DNA from: Methanoregula boonei 6A8
GTDB taxonomy: Archaea > Halobacteriota > Methanomicrobia > Methanomicrobiales > Methanospirillaceae
Length of the DNA stretch: 64,000 nt
Reading direction: 5' to 3'
Assembly: GCF_000017625.1 (NCBI RefSeq)
Contig: NC_009712.1
Coordinates: forward strand, 2,232,001-2,296,000
The notes under the pieces were generated by a model. The model was not told where the DNA came from. It saw only the letters and a list, made by a program, of their open reading frames with translations, and made no database searches. Below are positions 55,112 to 64,000 of this stretch, piece by piece. A program made the position numbers and the translations under genes. The number at the start of each line of letters is the position of its first letter. Position 1 is the stretch's first letter.

Positions 55112-56191
55112 TTACGCAGGATTACCATCATCCATCATCTGCCGTGTCCTGCCCGTAATAAAGAGCCGTGCCCGGCGCATGTCCCGGATCCGTGCGGCGC
55201 CGCACAGGAACATCGAGGCCACCAGTTCGCGATGTATCGTTTCGACTCTCGCGGCAAGTGCTTCGTCACTTTCCAGTGCCGGTTTTAAGAGCGGGAGTGC
55301 CATACCGCAGAGATCTGCCCCGAGGGCCAGGCACTTTGCCATGTCGATGCCACTCCGGATACCCCCCGACGCGATCACCGGGCTGCCGGTTCCTGCCACC
55401 TCGGCAAGGCTTACCACCGTGGGAATGCCCCAGCCGGCAAAATCCTCGCCCAGGGTTTTGAGGGCCCGGCCCTGTGCATCCTTCCGGTCCGCCCGGAAGC
55501 TCTCAACTGCCGCCCAGGATGTCCCGCCCCAGCCGCCGATATCGATCGCCGCCGCCCCCGCGCTCCAGCACAATCGGGCGACCTCCCGCGAGATCCCGCA
55601 CCCGGTCTCTTTTACAATCACCGGGATCTTCGTCTCCGCACAGAGGTCGGCAATCGCGGCTATGCAGCCGGTTGCGCTGAGATCGCCCTCCGGCTGGATA
55701 GCCTCCTGGAGGAAGTTGAGATGGATCGCGATCGCGTTTGCGCCGATCATCTCAATGGCCTGCCCGGCCCATGCCGCCCCGTGCTCGCGGAGCTGCACAG
55801 CGCCAAGGTTTGCCACGAGAAACGCATGGGGAGCCTCATCGCGGACCACCGAGAAGGTATCTGCAAGGGCGGGATTTTCGAGAGCCGCCCGCTGGGAGCC
55901 CACGCCCATGCCAAGGCCGAAGCGCTCGGCAATCCGGGCAAGTCGCGCATTTGCATCTTTTGTCCCGGGATGGCCACCGGTCATGGCCGAGACAAAGAGC
56001 GGAGAGGAGAGGGTGTGGCCCAGAAACCGGGTAGACAGATCGATGGAACGCATGTCGCATTCCGGCAGCGCATGGTGAACGAGCCTGACATCGCCAAAAC
56101 CAGCATCGCCCGATTCGACCTCCTCTTCTGCGCAGATGCGCAGGTGGTCGAGCTTGCGCGACGATGTGAACCGTTTCTTATTATAGGCCAT
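55112..56191 (-). CDS. fni: Type II isopentenyl diphosphate isomerase
   Basis: The FMN- and NADPH-using isomerase interconverts IPP and DMAPP. The 359-residue protein opens TSSRKLDHLRIC, has SAMTGGHPGTKDAN (FMN phosphate region), GVGSQRAALE, VKETGCGIS and IDIGGWGGTSWAAVE, and ends with GAARIRDMRRARLFITG. It lies six bases downstream of ipk, so the genes form one unit. The archaeal IDI is type II. Confidence 0.96.
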   Translation of the reverse strand: MAYNKKRFTSSRKLDHLRICAEEEVESGDAGFGDVRLVHHALPECDMRSIDLSTRFLGHTLSSPLFVSAMTGGHPGTKDANARLARIAERFGLGMGVGSQRAALENPALADTFSVVRDEAPHAFLVANLGAVQLREHGAAWAGQAIEMIGANAIAIHLNFLQEAIQPEGDLSATGCIAAIADLCAETKIPVIVKETGCGISREVARLCWSAGAAAIDIGGWGGTSWAAVESFRADRKDAQGRALKTLGEDFAGWGIPTVVSLAEVAGTGSPVIASGGIRSGIDMAKCLALGADLCGMALPLLKPALESDEALAARVETIHRELVASMFLCGAARIRDMRRARLFITGRTRQMMDDGNPA

Positions 56192-56196
56192 TTCCC

Positions 56197-56952
56197 TTAT
56201 CCCTCTCTCACGGTGGTCCCGCCATGGTCCTTCCTTGCAAGGAAATCACCAAGACGCGAGACCGAAAAGATACCAGACTCGGTGCCTGCAGCAGCAAGCC
56301 CGAGCAGTTCGTCAATTTTCCCTTTCATTCCACCGGTTACATCGGTATGTGACGAGCTGCCGATCTGGAGGGTGTGCACGGTCTGCGGGGTAATTTCCCG
56401 GACCACGCGCCCTCCATCCAGCACTCCCGGTACATCGGTGGCGAGCCCTACGCGGGTACACTTCAGTGCAACCGCGAGATACCGCACGAGCTGGTCGCCC
56501 GAGACAATGCAGGCTCCGCGTGAAAGGTCCATCACCACGTCGCCGTGGATCACCGGAACCATCCCAAGAGAGAGCATCGTTTCCAGGTTTTTTGTCTCGA
56601 ACGTAAGGAGCCGCCCTTTATCGGCGATACCTGCATGAAGCGGGTGGACGCCGAGGGCCTGTATGCCAGCGCCCCGAAGCGCTGCAACAACCTCCGTGTT
56701 CAGTGAGCTGACCGCGTCGTGCGTAATCCCGATCCCTTCCGTGTAGCCGGGCGTGGCACCGCGATCCAGCTGGTATTTCCGGGCCTCAGGGTGCCCGCAG
56801 GAGCCGGCGCCGTGGACCACGACGATCTGCGCTGCGGGCGCCCCCGCAATGGCTGCCGCAACGTCGGCAAGCGCAGCCTTGTTGACCTGACAGTCGGCAC
56901 CCTTGTCCGTGATCACGCTGCCGCCCAGCTTGAGGATGATGCGCTCAGACAT
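56197..56952 (-). CDS. ipk: Isopentenyl phosphate kinase
   Basis: IPK phosphorylates isopentenyl phosphate to IPP, the last kinase of the archaeal mevalonate pathway. The 251-residue protein has IILKLGGSVITDKG (amino acid kinase family opening), VVHGAGSCGHPEARKY with the catalytic His, VIHGDVVMDLSRGACIVSGD, and VGLATDVPGVLDGG. It overlaps mvk by eight bases. Confidence 0.95.
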   Translation of the reverse strand: MSERIILKLGGSVITDKGADCQVNKAALADVAAAIAGAPAAQIVVVHGAGSCGHPEARKYQLDRGATPGYTEGIGITHDAVSSLNTEVVAALRGAGIQALGVHPLHAGIADKGRLLTFETKNLETMLSLGMVPVIHGDVVMDLSRGACIVSGDQLVRYLAVALKCTRVGLATDVPGVLDGGRVVREITPQTVHTLQIGSSSHTDVTGGMKGKIDELLGLAAAGTESGIFSVSRLGDFLARKDHGGTTVREG

Positions 56953-57814
56953 TCTTCTCCTTCCGCGCTCCCTCGGTATCGAGCCCGGTCACGATCGCCC
57001 GTGCATCGCAGGACTGGATTGCCTGCGCCACCCGGTGCCGGACCGGCTTTGCGCAGAGAGCCACCATGCAGCCCCCGCCACCGGCCCCGGTGATCTTTGC
57101 ACCGAATGCCCCGGCAGACCGGGAGGCAAGCACGAGCCGGGAGAGCTGCGGATGCCCGACGCCCATAGCTTCGAGAAGCGCGTGGTTCATGTTCATGTAT
57201 CGTCCCAGTTCCTTGGGGTTGCTTAAATGGTGGATAGCGGCAAGGCCCACGCCCTCGATCGCGTCCAGGATCGGGTCCACGATCCCGGGGTTTGTCTTCT
57301 TTAGTTCTGCCACCTGCTCTACCATCTTTGCTGTGCTGTGCGAAACAAGGGAATCGCCAATCACCAGGTGCATGTTCTGGGGGGGAAGGCGCCTGCGGGA
57401 GCTGCCGGTGATAAGCACGATGCCTCCATAGGTGGAGACCGTGGTATCCGTGGGGCTCGCCCGTCCCTTCTGGACCGTCTTTTCGATCTCAAATGCCATG
57501 TTTGCGATATCTTCCCTGCTTTTATTGAGGGCAAACTCGTCATTTATGGCCGATAGCGTCGCGACCGTGACCGCCGCAGACGATCCCAGGCCTGATGAAC
57601 TGGGGATCTGGGAGTTAATGTACACGCTCCCGACTACGCCCATTGCCTCAAAACATCCGTCGATATAGGGAGATTTTGCCCGGGCCGGGCGTTTGGATTT
57701 CCGTACTGTCACAAAGACCCGGGGCTTGATAGCCATAGCAATGCCGGGCTTTCCGTACACTACTGCATGCTCGCCGAACAGAAATACCTTGCCCGGCGCA
57801 CTCCACGTTGCCAA
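56945..57814 (-). CDS. mvk: Mevalonate kinase
   Basis: Mevalonate kinase makes phosphomevalonate. The 289-residue GHMP kinase has SAPGKVFLFGEHAVVYG, IPSSSGLGSSAAVTVATLSA (ATP loop), and KITGAGGGGCMVALC (motif 3). It sits in line with MEMO, ipk and fni. No phosphomevalonate decarboxylase or kinase is in the window, in line with the modified archaeal route. Confidence 0.96.
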   Translation of the reverse strand: MATWSAPGKVFLFGEHAVVYGKPGIAMAIKPRVFVTVRKSKRPARAKSPYIDGCFEAMGVVGSVYINSQIPSSSGLGSSAAVTVATLSAINDEFALNKSREDIANMAFEIEKTVQKGRASPTDTTVSTYGGIVLITGSSRRRLPPQNMHLVIGDSLVSHSTAKMVEQVAELKKTNPGIVDPILDAIEGVGLAAIHHLSNPKELGRYMNMNHALLEAMGVGHPQLSRLVLASRSAGAFGAKITGAGGGGCMVALCAKPVRHRVAQAIQSCDARAIVTGLDTEGARKEKNV

Positions 57815-57815
57815 C

Positions 57816-58604
57816 CTACATCACCGCAATGGCCGCGTACCCTACAACCTGGTTCCGGTCGTTGGTTACATCCCCGCTCGTCGCGTACCGGATCAGCTCG
57901 CCCCTGCCTGCCCCCATGCACTGGCAGACAGCAACCATTGCGCTGATCGGGCCGTACCCGCAGGCAGTCACACGTTTCTCCCGGATCCGCCGGTAGAATT
58001 CCTTTATATCGAGCCGGGCAAGCGGCTCGATCGCGTACAGGTCACCGGTCTTTGCCTGCGCTTCGGGCACGTAGTGCGAGAAGTCGCTTGAGGCAACAAC
58101 CCGGATCTCCTTTTTTGTCAGCCGTTGTGCTGCCACGATCTTCTCCGCGACCGCGGCCGCATGGGCAGGATCCTGTTCCCCCATCATGATCGGGACCACC
58201 CGTGCCCGGGGGAACCGGTGCCGGATAAAAGGCAGCTGCACCTCAATCGAATGCTCCTCTTCGTGGGAGGGTTCATCGACCGGAATGTCGAGCGCATCAA
58301 TAAATTCCGCATCGATCTCGACAAGTCCGAGAGGAGTCTCCCACGGGATTGCAGAAGCGCTGGTCAGGTACCCGTGATGGGATGGGCCGATCACCACAAA
58401 GGTACCGGAAAACCCAGGATCTATACGGGAAAACGCGTACGCCGCAATCTGCCCGGAATAGATGTAGCCGGCATGCGGGCTGACAATCCCGAGAGCCGGT
58501 TCGCCCGGAGCGGTCCGGGAAAAAAACCCTTCCAGAATCTGGGTTAAGTGGGCGGAGTCCCGGGGATAGAACATGCCACACACGGCGCATGAACGCGTCT
58601 TCAT
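57816..58604 (-). CDS. MEMO1 family protein (AmmeMemoRadiSam system protein B)
   Basis: The 262-residue protein has SPHAGYIYSGQIAAYAF, VIGPSHHGY with two His, and EHSIEVQLPFI; His-rich pocket as in the dioxygenase-like MEMO fold. The family often sits with an AMMECR1 and a radical SAM gene; none of those is visible here. It is next to mvk with a one-base gap. Its job is unknown; isoprenoid linkage is from neighbours only. Confidence 0.88.
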   Translation of the reverse strand: MKTRSCAVCGMFYPRDSAHLTQILEGFFSRTAPGEPALGIVSPHAGYIYSGQIAAYAFSRIDPGFSGTFVVIGPSHHGYLTSASAIPWETPLGLVEIDAEFIDALDIPVDEPSHEEEHSIEVQLPFIRHRFPRARVVPIMMGEQDPAHAAAVAEKIVAAQRLTKKEIRVVASSDFSHYVPEAQAKTGDLYAIEPLARLDIKEFYRRIREKRVTACGYGPISAMVAVCQCMGAGRGELIRYATSGDVTNDRNQVVGYAAIAVM

Positions 58605-58673
58605 CGGATCAACCCTCTGGTCGTCCTGTTATATGTAACGATCGATCCAAAAAGAGGATCGAGGGGATCCTTA

Positions 58674-59285
58674 TTAGATCTCGGTTTCGAAATCTTCCTG
58701 GGTCAGGCTCGTGGCAATACCCCGGATGCGCAGCATCTCGCGGGTGAGGAGGAAGTAGATCATCGAGAGCGCCTTCCTGCCCTTGTTGTTGGTGGGGATC
58801 ACAAGGTCCACGAACTTGGTCATGTTATTGGTGTCGCAAAGCGCCACGACCGGGATGCCGCACTGGACGGCCTCGTTGATAACCTGGGCATCGCCAATCG
58901 GGTCGGTAACGACAATAACCTTGGGCTCGATGTAGCCGTCAAGGACAGGGTTGGTCAGGAGGCCCGGGATGAACCGGCCGGTGGCAGACATCGCGCCGAT
59001 GGTATCGGCAAACTTCTTGGCCGGGTACTGGCCATACTGCCGGGAGGTGACAACAAGGATCTCGGGTGCCTCGTACTGGGTTAAGAACTTTGCAACAGTC
59101 TTGATCCGGGCATCTGTCTCGCGGATGTCCAGAATATAAAGCCCATCTCCGCGGACGCGGTAGATGAACTTCTTCATGTCCTCACTTTTCTGCTGGGTGC
59201 CGATGTGGACACCGGCTGCCAGGTACTCCTCGACAGGGATGAGCGGTTCTTTTAATTCTATTTCCATCTCGTTGACTTGGGTCAT
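58674..59285 (-). CDS. rpsB: 30S ribosomal protein S2
   Basis: The 203-residue protein has [34 protein letters not shown] and the later PNVIVVTDP-type block [18 protein letters not shown], then [15 protein letters not shown], all of archaeal S2 (Sa). The ATG at 59285 overlaps the eno stop by the ATGA arrangement; earlier codons are within eno. S2 is part of the small ribosomal subunit. Confidence 0.97.
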   Translation of the reverse strand: MTQVNEMEIELKEPLIPVEEYLAAGVHIGTQQKSEDMKKFIYRVRGDGLYILDIRETDARIKTVAKFLTQYEAPEILVVTSRQYGQYPAKKFADTIGAMSATGRFIPGLLTNPVLDGYIEPKVIVVTDPIGDAQVINEAVQCGIPVVALCDTNNMTKFVDLVIPTNNKGRKALSMIYFLLTREMLRIRGIATSLTQEDFETEI

Positions 59286-60469
59286 AGTTGTTCCTCTATG
59301 CGGATGAGTTCGTTGAGTTTTGCGATGCGTTCGCCGCCAACCACGCCGCATTTTAAGAAAACGCAGGAGAACGCGGTGGCGAGGTGCGCAATGGTGGTAT
59401 CCGTGGTCTCACCGGACCGGTGACTCATCACCGTGTCCAGACCATGGGTGTGGGCGAGGCTGACAGCCTCGAAGGTGTCGGTAAGCGTCCCGACCTGGTT
59501 TGGCTTGATGAGAACGCAGTTTGCACTGCCCGTCTCGATGCCCTGTTCTATACGGTCGACCTGGGTAACAAAGAGGTCATCCCCGCACACCAGGCACCGG
59601 TCGCCGACCTGGCCATTGAGCTCGGCAAACGCGTCAAAGTCATCCTCGTGGAGAGGGTCTTCGACATAGACAAGGTTGTATTTGTCGACAAGCTCGGCGA
59701 TGTAGGCGATCTGGTCCTCGGTCGAGCGGACGCGGTCCCGGTACTTGTAGCCGGTGCCGTTCCACATCTGGCTTGATGCAACATCAATACCCATATCGAC
59801 TGAGACATTCATCTCGTCTTCCACCAGTCCGGTTGCCTCGGCAATGAGCTCAAATGCAAGGGCATCGTCGATCTGCGGTGCCCATGCACCCTCATCACCC
59901 TTGCCGGCGGCAATCCCCCTCTTCTTTAAGAGGTCTTTTACGGTCTTGTGGACGGCGGCGTTGGCAAAAACCGCTTCTTCTGCGTCGGTTGCTCCGCCCG
60001 GGACCACCAGGAACTCCTGGATCTCGGTGGCATTTGTGGCATGAGCCCCGCCGCCAATCACGTTCCCCAGAGGAAGCGGCATCTCGCGCACGAACGCTCC
60101 ACCCAGGTACCGGAAGAGCGGGAGCCCCAGTGCTGATGCTGCTGCCTTGGCATTGGCAAGGGAGAGGGCAACAGCCACATTTGCCCCAATCCCGGAGAAG
60201 TTCGGCGTTCCATCGATATCGCGGAGCTGGTCGTCAAACCCTTCCTGGTCTGCCGCATCCATCCCAATGAGCGCCGGGATCAGGTTCTGGACGGCATTCT
60301 CGATTGCATCCTGAGGGGGGAGGACCTTTGCCTCCGCCGCCCCGGTGCTGGCCCCGCTCGGGGCTGCCGCCCGGCCAAACCCGCCTGAGGTGGTGATCTC
60401 TGCCTCGATCGTCGGGTTGCCCCGGCTGTCGATGATTGTCCGCAGCTCGATTGCCTCAATGATCGTCAT
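59282..60469 (-). CDS. eno: Enolase
   Basis: Enolase interconverts 2-phosphoglycerate and PEP. The 395-residue protein has [50 protein letters not shown] (Mg binding), [10 protein letters not shown], and the catalytic [13 protein letters not shown] and [10 protein letters not shown]. It works with PpsA in gluconeogenesis. Its position between rpoK and rpsB is a standard archaeal arrangement. Confidence 0.97.
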   Translation of the reverse strand: MTIIEAIELRTIIDSRGNPTIEAEITTSGGFGRAAAPSGASTGAAEAKVLPPQDAIENAVQNLIPALIGMDAADQEGFDDQLRDIDGTPNFSGIGANVAVALSLANAKAAASALGLPLFRYLGGAFVREMPLPLGNVIGGGAHATNATEIQEFLVVPGGATDAEEAVFANAAVHKTVKDLLKKRGIAAGKGDEGAWAPQIDDALAFELIAEATGLVEDEMNVSVDMGIDVASSQMWNGTGYKYRDRVRSTEDQIAYIAELVDKYNLVYVEDPLHEDDFDAFAELNGQVGDRCLVCGDDLFVTQVDRIEQGIETGSANCVLIKPNQVGTLTDTFEAVSLAHTHGLDTVMSHRSGETTDTTIAHLATAFSCVFLKCGVVGGERIAKLNELIRIEEQL

Positions 60470-60482
60470 AACTCCACGCCTC

Positions 60483-60656
60483 TCATCTTCGCTTTACGGT
60501 AATGGGGATAATGTCTGCGTTAAATTCCTCGATAGCGATCTCCAGGGGATCGATCCGGGAAGTAGAGATAAGTAAGGGAGCACCCATTGAGATCTGCAGA
60601 GCCCTTGCTCCAATGATCCGCGCCCGTTCATACCGGGTGTAAACCTGCGTCGGCAT
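60483..60656 (-). CDS. rpoK: RNA polymerase subunit K (omega/Rpb6)
   Basis: The 57-residue protein reads [20 protein letters not shown] and then [20 protein letters not shown], the Rpb6 core. I chose the ATG at 60656 because the longer open frame runs back toward tRNA-Pro. A TATA-like TTTTAATAAAG at about 60692-60702 lies just after the tRNA on the minus strand and could give it its own promoter. Confidence 0.95.
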   Translation of the reverse strand: MPTQVYTRYERARIIGARALQISMGAPLLISTSRIDPLEIAIEEFNADIIPITVKRR

Positions 60657-60703
60657 TCCTTGTCCTCGAAAATAATTCCATAATCTGCTGTACTTTATTA
60701 AAA

Positions 60704-60778
60704 TGGGGTCGCTGAGATTCGAACTCAGGTCACTGCGTCCCGAACGCAATAGGATAGTCCAGGCTACCCCACGACCCC
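60704..60778 (-). tRNA. tRNA-Pro (CGG)
   Basis: The minus strand gives acceptor GGGGTCG/CGACCCC, D arm GTAGCCTGGACTATCC, anticodon stem TTGCG/CGCAG with loop TTCGGGA, giving CGG, and T arm CTGAG-TTCGAAT-CTCAG. Discriminator A; no CCA encoded. It sits in the rpoN-rpoK interval. Confidence 0.95.
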
Positions 60779-60788
60779 TTTTGTCATC

Positions 60789-60977
60789 TTACTGGTACGG
60801 GTTGAGCTCATCAATGATCTCTTTGTGGGTCAGAAGCATGCGCCGGCAGCAGTATCGGGTGATACCGAGATCGTCGAGGATCTTTTTGGGATCCTCGCCT
60901 TTCTCCCGCCGTGCCTTATACTCTTCCCACGCCGGGGAAATTACTTTCCCACAGGTGAAACATCGTACGGGTATCAA
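60789..60977 (-). CDS. rpoN: RNA polymerase subunit N (Rpb10)
   Basis: The 62-residue protein has the zinc motif RCFTCGK at its start and CC in [20 protein letters not shown] ends the chain. The only suitable start is TTG at 60977, nine bases after GAGAGGTCG; a longer frame reaches into rpsI but has no family sequence there. It is the smallest archaeal RNA polymerase subunit. Confidence 0.93.
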   Translation of the reverse strand: MIPVRCFTCGKVISPAWEEYKARREKGEDPKKILDDLGITRYCCRRMLLTHKEIIDELNPYQ

Positions 60978-61006
60978 GATTTTCGACCTCTCATATATCT
61001 TTGGAT

Positions 61007-61408
61007 TTAACGATAAGACTTTTGGAACTTCTTGCGTGCGCCACGCCCGTGGGGCTTCTTGGTCTCTTTCTGACGTGAGTCGTTGACAAGGAGCGTCCGG
61101 TCGTAGGCAAGGTACACGTCCTTGATCGCGGGATCGTTGGTCCACTCAAGGATCGCACGGGCAAGCGCGGTGCGCACTGCCTCGGCCTGTCCCATGACCC
61201 CGCCGCCGGAAACGTCAATGGTCACGTCAATTCCGCTGCTCGCGCCGGGGACAAGGAGGAGGGGCTCGGCGATCTTCATCCGGGTGGTCTCGGTGCCGTA
61301 CTGCTCGAGGGGCACGGAGTTGACCCGTATCACACCCTTGCCGGCCTTGATGGTGGCCCGGGCGATTGCTGTTTTTCGTTTTCCGCTGGTGTTAATGATC
61401 TTTGCCAT
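61007..61408 (-). CDS. rpsI: 30S ribosomal protein S9
   Basis: The 133-residue protein has the opening [20 protein letters not shown], then [20 protein letters not shown] and the basic end [11 protein letters not shown], which contacts the P site. The ATG at 61408 is preceded by GGTGG. It follows rplM by 11 bases. Confidence 0.97.
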   Translation of the reverse strand: MAKIINTSGKRKTAIARATIKAGKGVIRVNSVPLEQYGTETTRMKIAEPLLLVPGASSGIDVTIDVSGGGVMGQAEAVRTALARAILEWTNDPAIKDVYLAYDRTLLVNDSRQKETKKPHGRGARKKFQKSYR

Positions 61409-61419
61409 GGTGACCACCT

Positions 61420-61842
61420 TCAGAATTTGGACCCGAGTGCCGTGCAGACCGCTGCAAGCGTGACAAACTGGGGGTTATTGAGCCGGTCCATGTGGACGTT
61501 CTCGATGACTTCCAGCTCCGCACCGGCAAACTGCACCGGGACGCCAACGTAGCACTTGATACGCTTGAACGCGTCAATGCCTCGGGGGCGCTTGTATGGG
61601 AGCATGCCACGGATCGTGCGCTTGGCCACATGATCCGGCCGCCGGGGGAAGTACGGACCCCAGTCGGTTGACCCGCGCTCGCGCTTGTGGTAATAGTTGC
61701 CCAGCACCCGTGCACGGCTGCCGGAGATTATGACCTTTTCGATGTTCACAATCGCGATCTCTTCGCCAGCGAGGGCACGCCGGGCGACCGTGCTTGCAAG
61801 CCGTCCCAGGATGAGCCCGTCCCCGTTGATTACGGTAACCAT
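61420..61842 (-). CDS. rplM: 50S ribosomal protein L13
   Basis: The 140-residue protein has [33 protein letters not shown] and [14 protein letters not shown], archaeal L13 blocks. It lies seven bases downstream of rpl18e. Confidence 0.97.
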   Translation of the reverse strand: MVTVINGDGLILGRLASTVARRALAGEEIAIVNIEKVIISGSRARVLGNYYHKRERGSTDWGPYFPRRPDHVAKRTIRGMLPYKRPRGIDAFKRIKCYVGVPVQFAGAELEVIENVHMDRLNNPQFVTLAAVCTALGSKF

Positions 61843-61849
61843 ACTTTGT

Positions 61850-62215
61850 TCACCTCAGGATCCGGACACCGCTACCCTTGGGGTTGTCCTTTAACAGCTG
61901 TTCGATGGTCATGCACTGCCCTTTCGCATCCCGGATCTTGCTTGTGGCCGATTCCGAGAAGTTCAGCGCGGCAATCCTGACGGACTGATCCAGTACACCG
62001 CTGCCCAGCACTTTGCCCGGGACGATGATAGTCTCGCCTTTCTGGGCATAGCGGTTGATCTTGGACAGGTTGACCTCCGCATAGTTCCGGTTGGGGGTCT
62101 CCAGTCTTCCGGCAATTTCACGCCAGATCTTTGCCTCATTCTCCCTGGATGTGTTCTTTAAGAGCAGAATAAGGTTGGTAAGACGGGGGTTCGTCTTTTC
62201 CACGGTTCTTGTCAT
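61850..62215 (-). CDS. 50S ribosomal protein L18e
   Basis: The 121-residue protein begins [16 protein letters not shown] and has [20 protein letters not shown] and the basic end [11 protein letters not shown]. This is the archaeal/eukaryotic L18e. It overlaps rpoD by four bases. Confidence 0.96.
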   Translation of the reverse strand: MTRTVEKTNPRLTNLILLLKNTSRENEAKIWREIAGRLETPNRNYAEVNLSKINRYAQKGETIIVPGKVLGSGVLDQSVRIAALNFSESATSKIRDAKGQCMTIEQLLKDNPKGSGVRILR

Positions 62216-63042
62216 TTCTTCTCCTCCCCTGAAATTTCGCTTGTCTGTTTCTCCAGCTCTTCTGCCTGCGCTTTGACAAAGCCAAGCGCCTGGACCATAA
62301 TCTCTTTTACGGGCAGCGATCCGTCACTTTCGACCGAGAAAATATACCGGTCGGGTTCTGCGGAAATCCGGATTGCCGGTTCCTCCCCGATACCGCTTGC
62401 CAGGCAGGCCCGTTCGCAGAGCTTGCACATGGAGCAGTCGGGAAGCCTGCCCTCGATGACCTCGACTTTCTTTCCCTTAAGTGCAAGGATAGTGCGGGGG
62501 CATTCGTCCACGCACATCCCGCATGCATCGCAGGTGGGGCTGATCGTGATGACCGGGTAGTTCTTGTACCCGCACACGAGGGTCGGCTGCCACTTTGCGT
62601 GCACTTTGCCCTTGTTGAGGACGGCACGCGCTTCGATGACCAGTTTCTGTCCCTTGATGAGTTTTACGATGGGGATGTTGTCACTGACCGGCGCAGCCTG
62701 AGGATCCTGCGGGATAAGGTCGCTTGAGGTGACCAGCTTGGGGCCCTCAACGCTGAGCGTATAGGTGACCGTGCAGGATGGGCAGCCCGCCCCTCCGCAC
62801 GAACAGTCTCCTTGAGTCGAATAACTGGTAAGATCGGTCCTTATAGGAATGAGCCCGAGGCGATGCGCCAACATTTCGTCGAAGAGTGCGCTCGTGTTAT
62901 CGTAGATGCGCACGTCCTCTATGGCAAGGGTCGGCACTTCGCCGATCATTGCCCGCCGAAACGAGTTTGCAAAGCCGGGCTGCGCTCCTGAGAGCGTGAA
63001 GCGTGCAACGGTGTCGTCCAGACTCGCGAATTCGATCTCCAT
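62212..63042 (-). CDS. rpoD: RNA polymerase subunit D with two [4Fe-4S] sites
   Basis: The 276-residue alpha-like subunit (Rpb3) has the assembly core SGAQPGFANSFRRAMIGEVP and LAHRLGLIPIRTD. Inserted is a ferredoxin-like domain with two full Cys sets: CDACGMCVDEC and CSMCKLCERAC. A further Cys group CSCGGAGCPSC lies earlier. Subunit D joins L/N/P to the catalytic core. The two clusters are intact, so binding is likely. It overlaps rpsK and rpl18e. Confidence 0.96.
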   Translation of the reverse strand: MEIEFASLDDTVARFTLSGAQPGFANSFRRAMIGEVPTLAIEDVRIYDNTSALFDEMLAHRLGLIPIRTDLTSYSTQGDCSCGGAGCPSCTVTYTLSVEGPKLVTSSDLIPQDPQAAPVSDNIPIVKLIKGQKLVIEARAVLNKGKVHAKWQPTLVCGYKNYPVITISPTCDACGMCVDECPRTILALKGKKVEVIEGRLPDCSMCKLCERACLASGIGEEPAIRISAEPDRYIFSVESDGSLPVKEIMVQALGFVKAQAEELEKQTSEISGEEKK

Positions 63043-63440
63043 CACACTCTCCTTCCCCGCCGGCCGCCCTTGGGGCGGCAGGAGTCATGCGGGACCGGCG
63101 TGACGTCTTCAATCCGTCCGATGCGCATGCCCGCGCGGGCAAGGGCACGGATGGCTGCCTGAGCACCGGGGCCGGGGCTGCGCTGCTTACCCTGGCCGGG
63201 GGCACGTACCTTCACATGGACACCAACGATGCCCTTTTCACGTGCAATGGCTGCAACGTTTGCCGCCATCTGCATGGCCGCGTAGGGGGAGCTCTCGTTC
63301 CTGTCCTGCTTGACAACCATGCCACCGCTCGACTTGGTGACCGTCTCTGCTCCGGAGAGATCGGTAACGGTGATGATCGTGTTGTTAAAGGAGGCAAAGA
63401 TGTGTGCAATGCCCCACTTTTCCTTGTCGTTTGCCGCCAT
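63042..63440 (-). CDS. rpsK: 30S ribosomal protein S11
   Basis: The 132-residue protein has [52 protein letters not shown] and the end [15 protein letters not shown]. These are the S11 blocks. The gene overlaps the rpoD start and follows rpsD by one base. Confidence 0.97.
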   Translation of the reverse strand: MAANDKEKWGIAHIFASFNNTIITVTDLSGAETVTKSSGGMVVKQDRNESSPYAAMQMAANVAAIAREKGIVGVHVKVRAPGQGKQRSPGPGAQAAIRALARAGMRIGRIEDVTPVPHDSCRPKGGRRGRRV

Positions 63441-63441
63441 C

Positions 63442-63999
63442 TTAGTTCACCCCTGCACCTGTGGGCCTGGTGATCCGGGTCCGCTCTGCATGGCTCGCAT
63501 CAACAAACGGGGATTTTCCGGCATAGGAGATGGTGGTCTCTTCACCACGGGTAACGAGATACCCCGGAACGGTGACCCGCCGGCCGCCAATTGCGATATG
63601 GCCGTGAGTGACGAGCTGGCGTGCCTGCTTGGGTGAGCGGGCCAGGCCCTTGCGGTAAACAAGGGTCTGGAGTCGGCGCTCGAGCTGGGCCGGAACCTTG
63701 AGCGCGAGGACATTATCGATGTCCGCGTCGGGACCAAGGAGACCTGCACGCTGCATGTGGCTGATGAGCTCGGATTTCTTTGCCTCAAAGACCGTCTGGT
63801 TGGTAGCGCTCGACATGAGGGCGAGCAGCTCACGGGCGGCCTTGCGGTATTTCCTCAGGTGACTCTGCGCTTTCCAGACCTCGCGCTTGTTGCGCAGGCC
63901 GTACTCGATAACGAGCCGGGTCTCTTCCTCGATCCGGGTCTTCTCGAACGGGCGCTTGGGTGTCTGGTAGGACTTATGGTTCTTGCCCGGGTATCCCAT
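63442..63999 (-). CDS. rpsD: 30S ribosomal protein S4
   Basis: The complete 185-residue protein opens [19 protein letters not shown] and has the S4 RNA-binding domain [20 protein letters not shown], then [16 protein letters not shown]. It starts one base before the window end, so genes upstream (probably S13) are out of view. Confidence 0.97.
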   Translation of the reverse strand: MGYPGKNHKSYQTPKRPFEKTRIEEETRLVIEYGLRNKREVWKAQSHLRKYRKAARELLALMSSATNQTVFEAKKSELISHMQRAGLLGPDADIDNVLALKVPAQLERRLQTLVYRKGLARSPKQARQLVTHGHIAIGGRRVTVPGYLVTRGEETTISYAGKSPFVDASHAERTRITRPTGAGVN

Positions 64000-64000
64000 G

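Overview
This window looks like chromosomal DNA of a methanogenic euryarchaeon, most likely order Methanomicrobiales (Methanoregulaceae-like). The evidence is archaeal: RNA polymerase subunits D, N and K beside archaeal ribosomal proteins, archaeal 16S/23S/5S rRNA, GGTGA/GGAGG ribosome sites matching the 16S 3' end, and TATA boxes about 25 bases ahead of starts. It also carries coenzyme F420 (cofC, cofE, cofG) and methanofuran (mfnA) genes and the archaeal mevalonate/isoprenoid genes. The genus is inference only.

Layout: 1-14.9 kb is a mixed stretch. It holds the end of msrA, a pilin-like protein with a LamG domain, serA, and the run ppsA-mfnA-hpt-dph2-METTL5-like methyltransferase, followed by small membrane genes, an MFS permease and a secreted protein. 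15-20.4 kb is one rRNA operon on the minus strand, in the order 16S, spacer with a tRNA-like remnant, 23S, tRNA-Cys, 5S. It has processing stems around both large rRNAs and two nearly identical tandem promoters. 20.4-27.3 kb is accessory: a DUF4013 membrane protein, a three-repeat PEGA surface protein, a GH18 lipoprotein, and an AbrB/flavoprotein/membrane-protein operon.

27.3-32.3 kb is a chromosome-organisation operon (coiled-coil protein, smc, scpA). 32.5-36.2 kb is glyA-folD-folP-cofE, an apparent one-carbon/pterin operon. 36.3-50.2 kb mixes small regulators and transporters (UspA, DHA2 efflux pump, a histidine kinase with a decayed receiver domain, a GyrI-like binder) with cofC, cofG-purC, ferredoxin-thioredoxin reductase, a hypoxanthine-DNA glycosylase, a UbiB-like kinase and an orphan DNA methyltransferase. 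50.2-50.8 kb is a noncoding stretch packed with inverted repeats.

50.8-64 kb is a long co-oriented minus-strand series. Read in the direction of transcription it is rpsD-rpsK-rpoD-rpl18e-rplM-rpsI-rpoN-tRNA-Pro-rpoK-eno-rpsB-MEMO-mvk-ipk-fni-RNase J-idsA-gltX. It joins transcription, translation and lipid-precursor synthesis. The most unusual items are the AT-rich in-frame insertion in gltX, the palindrome array beside it, the tRNA remnant in the rRNA spacer and the pilin-LamG fusion. I saw no CRISPR array, prophage, insertion sequence or clear new defence system.
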